A stretch of DNA of 50,692 nucleotides from DASPRG01 sp963796125 (GTDB lineage: Bacteria; Nitrospirota; Thermodesulfovibrionia; Thermodesulfovibrionales; SM23-35), in contig CAWCKM010000014.1 of assembly GCA_963796125.1 (NCBI GenBank), positions 1 to 50,692 on the forward strand, in the 5' to 3' direction. The translations under genes and the position numbers were made by a program. Shown in pieces: positions 29,308 to 38,131 of the stretch. Each line of letters opens with the position of its first letter. The first letter of the stretch is position 1. The notes beneath the pieces were generated by a model. The model worked only from the letters and a program-made list of their open reading frames with translations. It searched no databases and was not told where the DNA came from.

Positions 29308-30003
29308 ATGTCGGTCTTAATAATCAAAAATATCGCAACCGAAGGGCCGGGGACTATAGGGGAGTTCCTGAGGAAAGAAGATATCCCGTTTACCATTATA
29401 GAACTGGGTTCTGGAGAAATACCGCTACCTCTTGAGTATTTCGATAGCCTCGTGATTATGGGTGGACCTATGGGAGTATATGAAATGGATAGATACCCTC
29501 ACCTCATGACCGGGTCACGTCTCATCAGGGAAGCAATAAACAGAGGCATGCAAATCCTTGGAGTATGCCTCGGTGCCCAGATGGTTGCCTACTGTCTTGG
29601 CTCAGAAGTTTATCATGGTCCTCAAGAAGAAATAGGATGGCACAGTATCGAACTCACCGGTGATGGTCTTAAGGATCCCCTCATGAGGAAACTCGCTATT
29701 CATCCCCGTGTCGGTGATTTCTGGAGGAAGTTTAAAGTCTTTCACTGGCATGGCGATACCTTCGATCTCCCTATAGGCGCTGTTTTATTGGCACGTTCTG
29801 ATTTGTATAAAAACCAAGCCTTCCGGTATAGCGACAATGTCTACGGGTTCCAGTTCCATATAGAAGTTACAAAGGATATGATCCATGAATGGTTTAAAGA
29901 CAGGCCAGAAATAGAATCCATCATGAAAGATACAGAAAACATTTATGATGAATATGCCGGGAGAGCAAAGAATTTTTATAAGGCATTTTTCCGCAAGGGA
30001 TGA
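29308..30003 (+). CDS. Type 1 glutamine amidotransferase (class I GATase)
   Basis: 231 residues, intact. Triad features: the nucleophile elbow GVCLGAQMVAYCLG (Cys about residue 92), and the catalytic His/Glu in FQFHIEVTKDM. It opens with SVLIIKNIATEGPGTIGEFL and has LVIMGGPMGVYEMDRYPHL. The family (GuaA-GATase-like) hydrolyses glutamine or gamma-glutamyl compounds. It lies between two glutamine synthetase genes, so it may return or divert glutamine nitrogen, or degrade gamma-glutamylated amines. The substrate is unknown. RBS is weak. Confidence 0.8.
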   Translation: MSVLIIKNIATEGPGTIGEFLRKEDIPFTIIELGSGEIPLPLEYFDSLVIMGGPMGVYEMDRYPHLMTGSRLIREAINRGMQILGVCLGAQMVAYCLGSEVYHGPQEEIGWHSIELTGDGLKDPLMRKLAIHPRVGDFWRKFKVFHWHGDTFDLPIGAVLLARSDLYKNQAFRYSDNVYGFQFHIEVTKDMIHEWFKDRPEIESIMKDTENIYDEYAGRAKNFYKAFFRKG

Positions 30004-30261
30004 TATAGTATTTTGAAATAATTTCTAATTTATATTATTTAGGATGCGAAAACTGCAGTGTTTGAAAAAATGGTGATTCCAATGTGGATATATGAAAGCA
30101 GTTATTGTTATTCCCGCTTGTCGGAAATCCCCCTCTCCTTTATAAAGATGGTTGAAAGAAATAAAAAAAGGATTCCAACAAGTCGGAAGACTTGATTTTA
30201 TTGGTATATTTATTTATAGAATTTAGAAAGTCGAATTTATATTTTAACAAGGGAGGTTAAG
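30004..30261. repeat. Intergenic with dispersed repeat family B (copy at 30107-30186)
   Basis: GTTATTCCCGCTTGTCGGAA and GGATTCCAACAAGTCGG form the outer arms of a degenerate copy of the family seen at 36683-36746 and 49178-49236. The last 15 bases hold the glnA2 RBS (aagggaggtt). Confidence 0.55.
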
Positions 30262-31616
30262 ATGGCAAAACAAACTATTAAAAAGAGCATAGGAACACCA
30301 AAAGATAAAAAGGATGTAATGGAACTGGTTAAACAACATGATGTGAAGTTTATAAGGCTCTGGTTTAGTGATATTCATGGCCAGCTCAAGAGTTTTGCTG
30401 TTCCAGTTGAAGAACTTAATTTGCCTTTGATGAAGGAATGGGTTTTGACGGTTCATCCATCAAGGGCTTTGCAAGAATTGACGAGAGTGACATGATTGCA
30501 AGGCCAGACCCGACCACCTTTGCAATCCTTCCGTGGAGACCAAAAGAGAAAGCAGTTGCACGCATGTTCTGCGATATCTATGAACCGGATGGCTCTCCCT
30601 ATAAAGGAGATCCCCGGTATATCCTCAAGGTGAACCTTGAGAAGGCAAAAAAGAAGGGGTTTACCTTTTATCTTGGTCCTGAGCTCGAATATTTCTACTT
30701 TAAAACCGACAGGGGTACAGAAACCCTCGATGAAGGTGGTTATTTTGACTATCCTCTGGATGCTGCCGAAGACCTTCGCAGGGATACTATTCTCGCCCTT
30801 GAATCCATGGGGATAAAAGTGGAGTATTCCCACCATGAGGTTGCCCATTCCCAGCATGAGATAGACCTGAGATATGAAGATGCCTTAACCATGGCTGATA
30901 TCGTAATGACTCACAGGATCATTGTGAAAGAGATTGCCAAGCAATACAATTACTACGCTACTTTTATGCCTAAACCAATATTCGGACAGAATGGAAGCGG
31001 AATGCATACACACCAGTCTTTGTTTAAGGATAATCAGAACGCATTCTTTGACCCGAAGGACCAATATTACCTTTCTGACACTGCAAAGAAATATATTGCA
31101 GGTCTCCTCACCCACATAAAGGAGATTACCCTTGTTTTGAACCAATGGGTTAATTCTTATAAGAGACTCGTTCCAGGCTATGAAGCACCTGTTTATATTT
31201 GCTGGGCAAGGAGGAACAGGTCAACCCTCGTCAGAGTTCCGCTCTACAAGCCGGGCAAGGAGAAGGCAACTCGTATAGAGCTCCGCTCACCTGATCCCTC
31301 CTGTAATCCCTATCTCGCCTTTGCCTGCATGCTGAATGCCGGACTGAAAGGAGTCGAGAAAGGTTATCAGCTCCCTGAACCCATGGAGATGGATGTGTAT
31401 CATCTTTCTGAGGAAGAAAGGAAGAAATACAATATAGACACTCTTCCAGGAAGTCTCAACAGGGCAATAGAATATGCGGAAAACAGTGAACTCTTGCGGG
31501 AGACCCTCGGTGACCATATCTTTGAACAATTTATAACAAGCAAAAAGGTTGAATGGGATGACTACCGAATACGGATTCATCCTTATGAGATAGAAAGATA
31601 TCTGCCGATCCTTTAA
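30262..31616 (+). CDS. glnA: Glutamine synthetase type I, copy 2 (one frameshift)
   Basis: RBS gggagg and ATG 30262. The N-terminus is nine residues longer than copy 1 (MAKQTIKKSIGTPKDKKDV). The frame changes near 30425-30435 in the codons matching EYAMDEGMGF. The rest matches copy 1 nearly residue for residue: FDGSSIKGFARIDESDM, EYSHHEVAHSQHEIDLRY, FGQNGSGMHTHQSLF, RNRSTLVRVPLYKPGKEKAT. This is a recent duplication within one cluster, with the GATase between the copies. Differences (NYYATFMPKP for NVYATFMPKP; EERKKYNIDTLPGS for EDRIKMGIDQLPGS) show divergence after duplication. Confidence 0.92.
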
Positions 31617-31669
31617 GATAAGTAAAGAATTTACTTTCTCTTGAAGTAGTATATTTTTTGCTTTATTAG

Positions 31670-31708
31670 ATCCCCCTCTCCTTCATCCCCTCCCTCCAGG
31701 GGAGGGGA
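31670..31708. repeat. Dispersed repeat family C, partial copy
   Basis: CCCCTCTCCTTCATCCCCTC followed by CCTCCAGGGGAGGGGAAC, a CT/GA-rich inverted repeat as at 28886-28983. Confidence 0.5.
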
Positions 31709-31806
31709 ACTTAGTTTATAATTGAGAGACGCTTTGCACTGATTTTTTACTGCCTTTTCCTCTCTCCTTTTTGAAGACACTGCAAACTACGTGTTAAACT
31801 TAACAG

Positions 31807-32788
31807 ATGATAATAAAGGTTGAGAATCTAACCAGGAGATTTAATGGCATTACAGCAGTTGATAATATATCCTTCGAAGTCGAAGAAGGCACAATCTTTG
31901 GTTTCCTTGGACCAAATGGCGCCGGTAAAACAACAACTATAAACATTCTCTGCACCCTTCTTTCCCCGACTTCAGGTAAGGCACAGATAGCAGGCCATGA
32001 CTGCATGAAGGAATCTGCTGCGGTTCGGAAAGCCATAGGAATTGTCTTTCAGGATACAACCCTCGACAAGGACCTGACAGCTTATGAGAACCTTATCTTC
32101 CATGCATATTTATACAATGTCCCGAAAGACGAAATGAAGCAGCGCGTATCTGATGTCCTGAGATTTGTAGGTCTACATGAAAGGAAAGATGACCTTGTCA
32201 AGAAGTTTTCGGGCGGGATGAAACGCAGGCTTGAGGTTGCGAGGGGATTGATCCACAGACCACGGGTCCTCTTTCTTGATGAACCAACACTCGGGCTTGA
32301 TCCGCAGAGCAGGACCAGCTTGTGGGAGTTCATCACAGAACTGCCCAAGAAACATAATGTCACTATCTTTATGACTACCCATTACATGGAGGAAGCAGAA
32401 GTCTGCAACAGGATAGCGATAATAGACAAGGGAAAGATTATCGCTATGGGAAGTCCTGAAGAATTGAAACGTACTGGTAGGCGGGGATGTCGTTTATATC
32501 AGGACTGCTGACAACGTGAACGCCAAGCAGGAGATAGAAAAATTGCTCAACACCCCCGTTTCAGAAAAAGAAGGTGAACTGTATATGACATGCGATATGG
32601 GTGACACCTGCATACCTGAAATGATAAGGAAGATAGGAGAAAAGGTACTCTCTGTAAGGCTTCAGAGGCCGACCCTGAACGATGTCTTCTTAAAACTCAC
32701 TGGTAAAGCCATCCGAGAGGAAGAGGCCTCTCCGGAAGAAGGTGTCAAGGAATATGTCCGTGCATACAGGAGAAGACACGAGAAATGA
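31807..32788 (+). CDS. ABC transporter ATP-binding protein (drug/export type), one frameshift
   Basis: Walker A GPNGAGKTTT (residues about 38-47), ABC signature KKFSGGMKRRLEVARGL, Walker B RVLFLDEPTLGLDPQ, and H-loop FMTTHYMEEAE. After a frame change near 32470 the C-terminal regulatory part continues VGGDVVYIRTADNV, RLQRPTLNDVFLKLTGKAIR. This is the DrrA/CcmA-like daunorubicin-resistance type. The permease gene follows after 290 bases. Together they form a two-gene ABC-2 exporter; the cargo cannot be told from sequence. The length rebuilt as one protein is about 327 residues, normal for DrrA-like. Confidence 0.88.
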
Positions 32789-33078
32789 TCTATGAACCAA
32801 ATTACAATAATAAGGAATCAGGATCAAGGGGTCAAGGATTCAAGTGGTCAAGTGAGAGACAAAAAGGTATGTAAACATTCAATGATGTGTAGTTAACAAA
32901 CACTTACTCCCCTTATTTTTGCTCGATCCAGAAGTCCGTCTGAGTCGAAAGAAGGAATATCCTCAGAAGAGCGGGAATGAGGAGCTATCCGATCAATCAC
33001 TGAAAGAACTATGGAGAACCTACGAGATTCATAGAAGATAAATCGTTGAATCTTCGAACCCTTTGAAAGGTAAGTCCC
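32789..33078. other. Intergenic within the ABC operon
   Basis: 290 bases holding GGATCAAGGGGTCAAGGATT-like direct repeats (32819-32855), also seen in inverted form near 43105-43150. No gene is recognised. Confidence 0.4.
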
Positions 33079-33843
33079 TTGGAATTCAATGCCATTTACG
33101 TCATAGTAGCAAGGGAATTGAAAAAATTCGTCAGAGAGAGGAGCCGCCTCTTCTCAACAATCGCAAGACCATTGCTGTGGCTGTTTATTGTTGGTGCTGG
33201 AATTTCCAGCCTTGTACGACCTGATACCGGGGTCCCCTATATTCAGTTCATATTTCCCGGAATACTTGGAATGACGATACTCTTCAGTTCCATCTTTTCA
33301 TCCATATCAATCATATGGGATAAAGAATTCGGCTTTATGAAGGAGATCCTTGTTGCTCCTGTATCGAGGTTCTCCATCGTTATTGGTAAAGCCCTGAGCG
33401 GGACTGTTGTGTCAAGCATACAGGCAGTTATCATCCTTGCCCTTTTCCCATTCATAGGGTTCAATCTCAGTCTCTTCCAGATCATAGGAGTCATTCTCAT
33501 ATGTTTCTCTCTCTCATTCTCCATATCTTCCTTTGGCATAGTCCTCGCAACATTCTACGAGAGTTACGAGAGCTTCAGTGTTATCATGAATTTCATCGTT
33601 ATGCCCATGTTCTTCCTTTCCGGTGCAATGTATCCCGTCAAGCTCCTGCCGACAATCCTGCAGATTGTCTCAAAGCTTAATCCCCTTACATACGGCATTG
33701 ATGCCATAAAGCATATGCTCTTTCCTTTTGAAAAGGGTAGGATGAGTCCGGACTTTCCGTTTATAATAGATGCAGCAGTAATAATTGCGACTTCAATCAT
33801 CTTTGTTCTGATAGCCGGTAAGGCCTTTGAGAGGAAAGGATAA
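33079..33843 (+). CDS. ABC-2 type transporter permease
   Basis: 254 residues, intact, TTG start with gaaaggtaag upstream. The N-terminal cytosolic IYVIVARELKKFVRERSRLF precedes six hydrophobic segments, including LLWLFIVGAGISSL, FIFPGILGMTILFSSIFSSI, VVSSIQAVIILALFPFIGF, IIGVILICFSLSFSISSFGI, FIVMPMFFLSGAMYPVKLLP and AAVIIATSIIFVLIAGKAF. The pattern LSGAMYPVKLLP...LNPLTYGIDAIKHML is the usual ABC-2 (DrrB-like) signature. It is the membrane partner of the ATPase encoded upstream. Confidence 0.88.
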   Translation: MEFNAIYVIVARELKKFVRERSRLFSTIARPLLWLFIVGAGISSLVRPDTGVPYIQFIFPGILGMTILFSSIFSSISIIWDKEFGFMKEILVAPVSRFSIVIGKALSGTVVSSIQAVIILALFPFIGFNLSLFQIIGVILICFSLSFSISSFGIVLATFYESYESFSVIMNFIVMPMFFLSGAMYPVKLLPTILQIVSKLNPLTYGIDAIKHMLFPFEKGRMSPDFPFIIDAAVIIATSIIFVLIAGKAFERKG

Positions 33844-33891
33844 ACCCCGTTAGAAAGGGCAGGACTTTTTGGCGGTTCTTTCTAACGGGGT
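33844..33891. repeat. Perfect 14-bp inverted repeat after the permease (terminator or REP)
   Basis: ACCCCGTTAGAAAG (33844-33857) and CTTTCTAACGGGGT (33878-33891) with a 20-base loop containing CTTTTTGG. The left arm begins three bases inside the intergenic region. No T run follows, so it may be a mobile palindromic repeat rather than an intrinsic terminator. Confidence 0.6.
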
Positions 33892-33936
33892 AAAGATCAG
33901 ATAGAGATAGAGATAAAAAAGAGAAAGGGAAAAAAG

Positions 33937-35196
33937 ATGACCATAACTGAAAAGATTCTGTCAGCCCATGCAAACAAAAAAGAACTATCACCTGGTGAGT
34001 TGATAAATGCAAAAGTAGATCTTATTCTTGCAAACGATATAACGGCGCCGATCGCAATTGCAGAATTTAAAAAAATAGGTGCGAAGGATGTCTTTAACAA
34101 AGAGAGGATTGCCCTCGTCCCTGACCATTTCACCCCGGCCAAGGATATAAAGGCAGCAGAACAGTGCAGGATTCTCAGGGATTTTTCAAAAGAATATGAC
34201 ATCAGCCATTATTTCGAGGTTGGCAGAGTTGGAATAGAACATGTGCTGCTCCCTGAAGCAGGTCTTGTTGTTCCAGGGGATCTGGTCATCGGAGCAGACA
34301 GCCATACATGCACCTATGGTGCATTAGGTGCGTTCGCTACAGGAGTTGGCTCCACAGATGTTGCAGCAGCAATGGCAACAGGAGAATGCTGGTTTAAAGT
34401 TCCTGAATCAATGAAATTCATCTATTATGGAAAACTCAATAAATGGGTCGGGGGTAAAGATTTAATCCTCTATACCATAGGCGACATAGGAGTTGACGGA
34501 GCACTGTACAGGGCGATGGAGTTCGACGGTGAAACAATAAAGAACCTCCCCATGCATGCGCGGTTTACAATATGCAATATGGCAATCGAAGCCGGCGGCA
34601 AAAATGGCATCATTGCGCCTGATGCGATCACGGAGGCTTTTGTGAAAGACAGGGCAAGAAGACCTTATTCGTTTTACACTTCTGAAAAAGATGCGGAGTA
34701 TATCGAGATACGTGAATATGACTGCTCAAAGATTCCGCTTACTGTTTCTTGCCCGCATCTCCCATCGAATACAAGACCGGCTGCGGAACTCTTTGAGGTC
34801 AGCATTGATCAGGTCGTTGTAGGTTCCTGTACAAATGGCCACCTCGAAGATTTAAGACAGGCAGCAGAGGTCATAAAAGGCAGGAAGGTAAATCCCAATG
34901 TAAGGATGATCGTCATTCCTGCCACACAGCAAATATATAAGGAAGCAATGAGAGAAGGTCTTCTTGATATCTTCATAGAGGCTGAAGCAGCAGTGTCCAC
35001 CCCAACCTGTGGTCCCTGTCTTGGCGGCCACATGGGTGTACTCTCCAGGGGAGAGAGGGCAATTGCAACAACGAATAGAAATTTTATTGGAAGGATGGGC
35101 CACCCTGAAAGTGAAGTCTACCTGTCCAACCCGGCTGTTGCAACAGCATCAGCGGTTTTGGGAAGGATAGGGACTCCTGAGGAATTGGGATTATGA
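33937..35196 (+). CDS. leuC: 3-isopropylmalate dehydratase large subunit LeuC
   Basis: 419 residues, intact. Aconitase-fold isomerase of leucine biosynthesis (2- to 3-isopropylmalate). Signatures: VLIANDITAPIAI-like LILANDITAPIAIAEF, LVPDHFTPAKDIKAAEQC, VVPGDLVIGADSHTCTYGAL, FATGVGSTDVAAAMATGE, VVGSCTNGHLEDL, and the cluster ligands TPTCGPCLGGHMGVL. This short archaeal/LeuC2-type subunit could also serve homoaconitate or (R)-citramalate substrates. The small subunit leuD is not found downstream in this window. The adjacent gene is RidA. Confidence 0.92.
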   Translation: MTITEKILSAHANKKELSPGELINAKVDLILANDITAPIAIAEFKKIGAKDVFNKERIALVPDHFTPAKDIKAAEQCRILRDFSKEYDISHYFEVGRVGIEHVLLPEAGLVVPGDLVIGADSHTCTYGALGAFATGVGSTDVAAAMATGECWFKVPESMKFIYYGKLNKWVGGKDLILYTIGDIGVDGALYRAMEFDGETIKNLPMHARFTICNMAIEAGGKNGIIAPDAITEAFVKDRARRPYSFYTSEKDAEYIEIREYDCSKIPLTVSCPHLPSNTRPAAELFEVSIDQVVVGSCTNGHLEDLRQAAEVIKGRKVNPNVRMIVIPATQQIYKEAMREGLLDIFIEAEAAVSTPTCGPCLGGHMGVLSRGERAIATTNRNFIGRMGHPESEVYLSNPAVATASAVLGRIGTPEELGL

Positions 35197-35235
35197 AACA
35201 ATACAAAAAATTATTGACTTCGTCGGATACATAAA

Positions 35236-35335
35236 TGAGATTGCCACGTCGGTCGAATACGACCTCCTCGCAATGACACGAGGACGGCATCCAAACAATT
35301 TGTCATTGCGAGTGAAGCGAAGCAATCTCTTCTCG
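35236..35335. repeat. Dispersed repeat family A, copy 3
   Basis: GAGATTGCCACGTCGGTCGA with CTCGCAATGACACG, then TTGTCATTGCGAGTGAAGCG and GCAATCTC. Same blocks as at 25618 and 29011 but in another order. Confidence 0.6.
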
Positions 35336-35361
35336 AACTTATGGACTGAAATTTAATAACG

Positions 35362-35822
35362 ATGTCACCAGAAGATAAAACTTAAAGAACTTGGCATCGA
35401 ACTCCCAGAGGCACCGACACCCCTCGGTTCATATATCCCGGTTTTGAGCATTGGAAACCTTGTTTTTCTCAGTGGAATATTGCCACTAAAACATGGAAAA
35501 CTTAATAAAGCAGGGCAAGGTAGGGAAAGACCTGAGTCTTGATGAGGCAAGAGAAGAGGCGAGGACAGCCACTATCAATGCCCTTTCTGTACTGAAAGCA
35601 CATGTAGGAAGTCTTGATAAGGTTACGAGGTGCGTTAAGATCGCAGGTTACATTGCCTCGTCTCCGGATTTCACAGAACAGCCAAAGGTATTAAATGCTG
35701 CCTCGGATTTACTCTTCGAAATCTTCGGTGAGAAGGGAAGACACGTAAGATCTGCTGTTGGGGTAAATGTCTTCCCTTTAAATTCGCCACTTGAAATAGA
35801 ATTTATTTTCGAGGTTTCTTAA
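35362..35822 (+). CDS. RidA family (YjgF/YER057c/UK114) enamine/imine deaminase, frameshifted
   Basis: ATG 35362 opens MSPEDK. After a small frame change near 35380 it reads LKELGIELPEAPTPLGSYIP, then IGNLVFLSGILPLKHGKL. A second change near 35510 leads to VGKDLSLDEAREEARTATIN, KVTRCVKIAGYIASSPDFTE and the conserved Arg-containing GRHVRSAVGVNVFPLNSPLE. RidA releases ammonia from reactive enamines made by PLP enzymes. Being next to leuC suggests protection of branched-chain amino-acid synthesis. The order of motifs is complete, about 153 residues. Confidence 0.82.
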
Positions 35823-35823
35823 G

Positions 35824-36259
35824 ATGAAAAATCAGATTAAGTATCTCCAGAATCTTTTCTATGACTTGTTGAACGATTACGGGCGTGCCTTTGTAGTGGT
35901 CAAGCATTCTGATCGAACCATCATCGGCAACAGGGGATTCACAGATGAAGAAAAAGAACAAAGGATTAATCCTGGTATTTAATAGCAGGAATCACAAAAA
36001 CCTTCAATGGACTGAGGATGGAAGTATTGTGGCCGCCCTCGGTTTCGGGACCAATAACAGGATAGAGAATTGTTTTATCCATCATGAAGATATTATCGCT
36101 GTGTTTTCTCCTGAGGCCGGTGTTAAGTTTGACAGGTGGGATGTGCTGGAAGCCAAAGACACCCTTGAGGTATCTGAACTACCTAAAGAAACCGAAAGAG
36201 AAAGACCGGCCGAAGAAAGAATAATATCCCTGGATGATTTCAGAAAAAAAATGATCTGA
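35824..36259 (+). CDS. SspB-like ClpXP adaptor candidate, one frameshift
   Basis: It starts one base after the RidA stop. The first part, MKNQIKYLQNLFYDLLNDYG and FVVVKHSDRTIIGN, is followed after a frame change near 35950 by KGLILVFNSRNHKNL, IVAALGFGTNNRIENCFIHH and EDIIAVFSPEAGVKFDRWD, then a charged tail ending ISLDDFRKKMI. The arrangement (helix, beta sandwich of about 100 residues, acidic linker, short hydrophobic/basic tail) resembles SspB, which brings ssrA-tagged proteins to ClpXP via its C-terminus. The similarity is by fold pattern and eye only; it could be an unrelated hypothetical protein. Confidence 0.45.
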
Positions 36260-36270
36260 AATTCCCTCAC

Positions 36271-36639
36271 TCATTTAATGAATCTGATCTTAAAGGGGTA
36301 CCGGAAGATCTCTCCCTGATATGCTCTTAAAGACGCAATAATGACCAGGATAAAGTTAATAACTACCAGAATAAAGATCAAACCCATACCAATTTTGATA
36401 AAAATGAGGGGTGCAATAATTAAAGTGTATAGTGTCATTGAAAGTTGAAAGTTCAATGATTCTTTTCCCTGCTCATAAATGAAAGGGTGAGTCTTCCTTT
36501 TAATCAGCCATACAACCAAAGGCCCAAGAACGTGTCCAAGTGGCAGACCCGTCAGTGCAACAAGTGCAGATAAATGACATAATATGCCCCAGATTTGTGC
36601 ATGTCTTTCTACACCTGTTTTGGTTGTATCATCGTTCAA
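36271..36639 (-). CDS. DUF4870 small membrane protein
   Basis: 122 residues, intact, minus strand, converging on the SspB-like gene. The family pattern HAQIWGILCHLSALVALTGL, GPLVVWLIKRKTHPFIYEQ and KESLNFQLSMTLYTLI defines DUF4870 (Tic20-like). Three transmembrane helices are expected. Function is unknown; in other bacteria it sits in the inner membrane. Confidence 0.85.
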   Translation of the reverse strand: MNDDTTKTGVERHAQIWGILCHLSALVALTGLPLGHVLGPLVVWLIKRKTHPFIYEQGKESLNFQLSMTLYTLIIAPLIFIKIGMGLIFILVVINFILVIIASLRAYQGEIFRYPFKIRFIK

Positions 36640-36682
36640 TGCTATATCTTACTAAGACGGCTATAAGTAAACCTACATAGAT

Positions 36683-36746
36683 GTCATTCCCGCTTGTCGG
36701 GAATCTTTCTGAAAAACCAGAAGGATTGCGGACAAGCCGCAATGAC
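36683..36746. repeat. Dispersed palindromic repeat family B, copy 2
   Basis: GTCATTCCCGCTTGTCGGGA, then AATC, an interior with TTTCTGAAAAACCAGAAGGA, and GCGGACAAGCCGCAATGAC. The outer arms are inverted (GTCATT...AATGAC), each arm itself palindromic. Confidence 0.7.
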
Positions 36747-36849
36747 AGAAATGATAATGATGTCACCTTACTAATGAACTCATTAGTGTCTGCCAGGCGA
36801 ATTTGTATTATGGGAAATGACTTTCTTATGTTACTGAGATTATTTGGTT

Positions 36850-37194
36850 TTAAAAATACTTTTCTTCGAATGCAATATTTGCATCTCTCAGACGCTGGTA
36901 GTCCATCTTTAAACGCGCGTTAGCGATATTTACGTTTACCCAGAAGACACCCGGTGTTTCTTCTAAAACGCCATACACATAGACTTTTGAAACATGTCTG
37001 ATTTCATTTCCTGTCCGGAAAGTATAAACGCCTATCAGGAGGTACATATCTATCTCGCTTTTCATATCCTCCGTATCTCCTGGGTGACCCTTCTGCGTTA
37101 AAATCTGCTTCCTTAACTCAACTTCCGCATTAACATCCTTGCCTTCCCTGGCAAGGGCAATAAAATCTTCTATCCTGCCAAACTCAATAGCCAT
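36850..37194 (-). CDS. Unknown small protein, paralogue A of the TA-flanking pair
   Basis: About 114 residues. The ATG at 37194 has AAGGAG six bases upstream; an upstream in-frame start at 37221 is less likely. Sequence: AIEFGRIEDFIALAREGKDV, ELRKQILTQKGHPG, DMKSEIDMYLLIGVYTF, IRHVSKVYVYGVLEETPG, ANARLKMDYQRLRDANIAFE ending EKYF. No known domain is recognised. It shares most motifs with the gene at 38132-38481. The two sit on either side of a HEPN/MNT pair, all on the minus strand, so the four genes may be co-transcribed. Confidence 0.7.
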   Translation of the reverse strand: MAIEFGRIEDFIALAREGKDVNAEVELRKQILTQKGHPGDTEDMKSEIDMYLLIGVYTFRTGNEIRHVSKVYVYGVLEETPGVFWVNVNIANARLKMDYQRLRDANIAFEEKYF

Positions 37195-37250
37195 AGCAAA
37201 CTCCTTACTTTTTGTATTCAAATAACATAGTGATACTTTATGAACAGAAA

Positions 37251-37655
37251 CTATCGTCTTTTTGTAAAGGCTTTTGTCTCTAACCGTCCATTTACTTCTT
37301 CCATCAATTTACTATACTCTTTTAATTTTCCATATATTATTTGGGCAACTTTTTCTTTATACGTATGCGATGTCATATTTCTGTCATCAGTCATCTCAAG
37401 AAGCCTGATCGTCTCTTCCTCTGTTATAACACCCACGCTAAACAGTTCCCTGAAACAGGACTTCGGAGAATTACAGACTATGCCTTCTTTTGTTCTCAAA
37501 TAGTCTTTGATAAATTTCCAGAATGCCTCAAACGTATACTCAAACCTCTGTATTGCAGCATCTCTTACGATGACGCTAAAGGGCTGTTGCATTATTTCTC
37601 TTAACGTCCCAATAGCCCTTTGGGCATCTTCATATCTTACTTTTAACCTTTCCAG
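37251..37655 (-). CDS. HEPN-like nucleotidyltransferase substrate-binding protein (HI0074 type)
   Basis: About 134 residues. The frame extends upstream to a CTG at 37655, seven bases after GGAGG and overlapping the MNT stop; ATG occurs only at 37592. Sequence: ERLKVRYEDAQRAIGTLREI, RFEYTFEAFWKFIKDYL, KSCFRELFSVGVITEEETIR, MTDDRNMTSHTYKEKVAQII. The DDRNxxxHTY core (R-x4-6-H) is the HEPN-type motif. It partners the nucleotidyltransferase encoded upstream, forming an MNT/HEPN toxin-antitoxin-like module in which the MNT subunit AMPylates the HEPN toxin in studied members. CTG may be a true rare start or an error for ATG/GTG. Confidence 0.8.
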   Translation of the reverse strand: MERLKVRYEDAQRAIGTLREIMQQPFSVIVRDAAIQRFEYTFEAFWKFIKDYLRTKEGIVCNSPKSCFRELFSVGVITEEETIRLLEMTDDRNMTSHTYKEKVAQIIYGKLKEYSKLMEEVNGRLETKAFTKRR

Positions 37656-37969
37656 ACTACAGCCTCCTTTAACGTTGCTTGTTTAAAGTCTTCTGATACC
37701 ATAGAGAGGTCTACGATTTCGACCTTAAACGGAATATTCAGCTTATCTATATATTCATGCAGCAAAGTCAGTTTCCTTCTATCAAACGTTTCGCCGGGAA
37801 TAATCCCAACATCAACATCAGAGGTATTTACAAAATCTCCCCTCGCCCTCGAACCGAACAATATAATTTTCACATCTTCATCAGAGAGAAATTTCAAAAG
37901 CACATCTTTGAGTTCTCTAAGATGGTCAATCTTTGGTGTTTTCTTCTGGACAGAACCTGTTGTTTTCAT
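37643..37969 (-). CDS. MNT-type minimal nucleotidyltransferase (HI0073 type)
   Basis: About 108 residues from ATG 37969 (a TTG lies upstream at 38011). Core motif IILFGSRARGDFVNTSDVDV with GSxARG and the D-x-D pair that binds metal-ATP, then GIIPGETFDRRKLTLLHEYI and VEIVDLSMVSEDFKQATLKE. It overlaps the HEPN gene by 13 bases. Such MNT proteins neutralise HEPN RNase toxins by transferring AMP. The module can act as a stability element or phage-defence unit. Confidence 0.85.
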   Translation of the reverse strand: MKTTGSVQKKTPKIDHLRELKDVLLKFLSDEDVKIILFGSRARGDFVNTSDVDVGIIPGETFDRRKLTLLHEYIDKLNIPFKVEIVDLSMVSEDFKQATLKEAVVWKG

Positions 37970-38131
37970 TACTCCGCACATATTATCACACAAGGACTTA
38001 TATCTATTCAATCCGTCAGACCCACAAAAAAATTGAATGATTTTTCGAAGAAGTTATTAAAGGATGGCTTGAAGTAACAAAAGCAAAAAAGGGCGAGGGG
38101 TATCCCCTCGCCCAATTCATTTGGAATGTCT

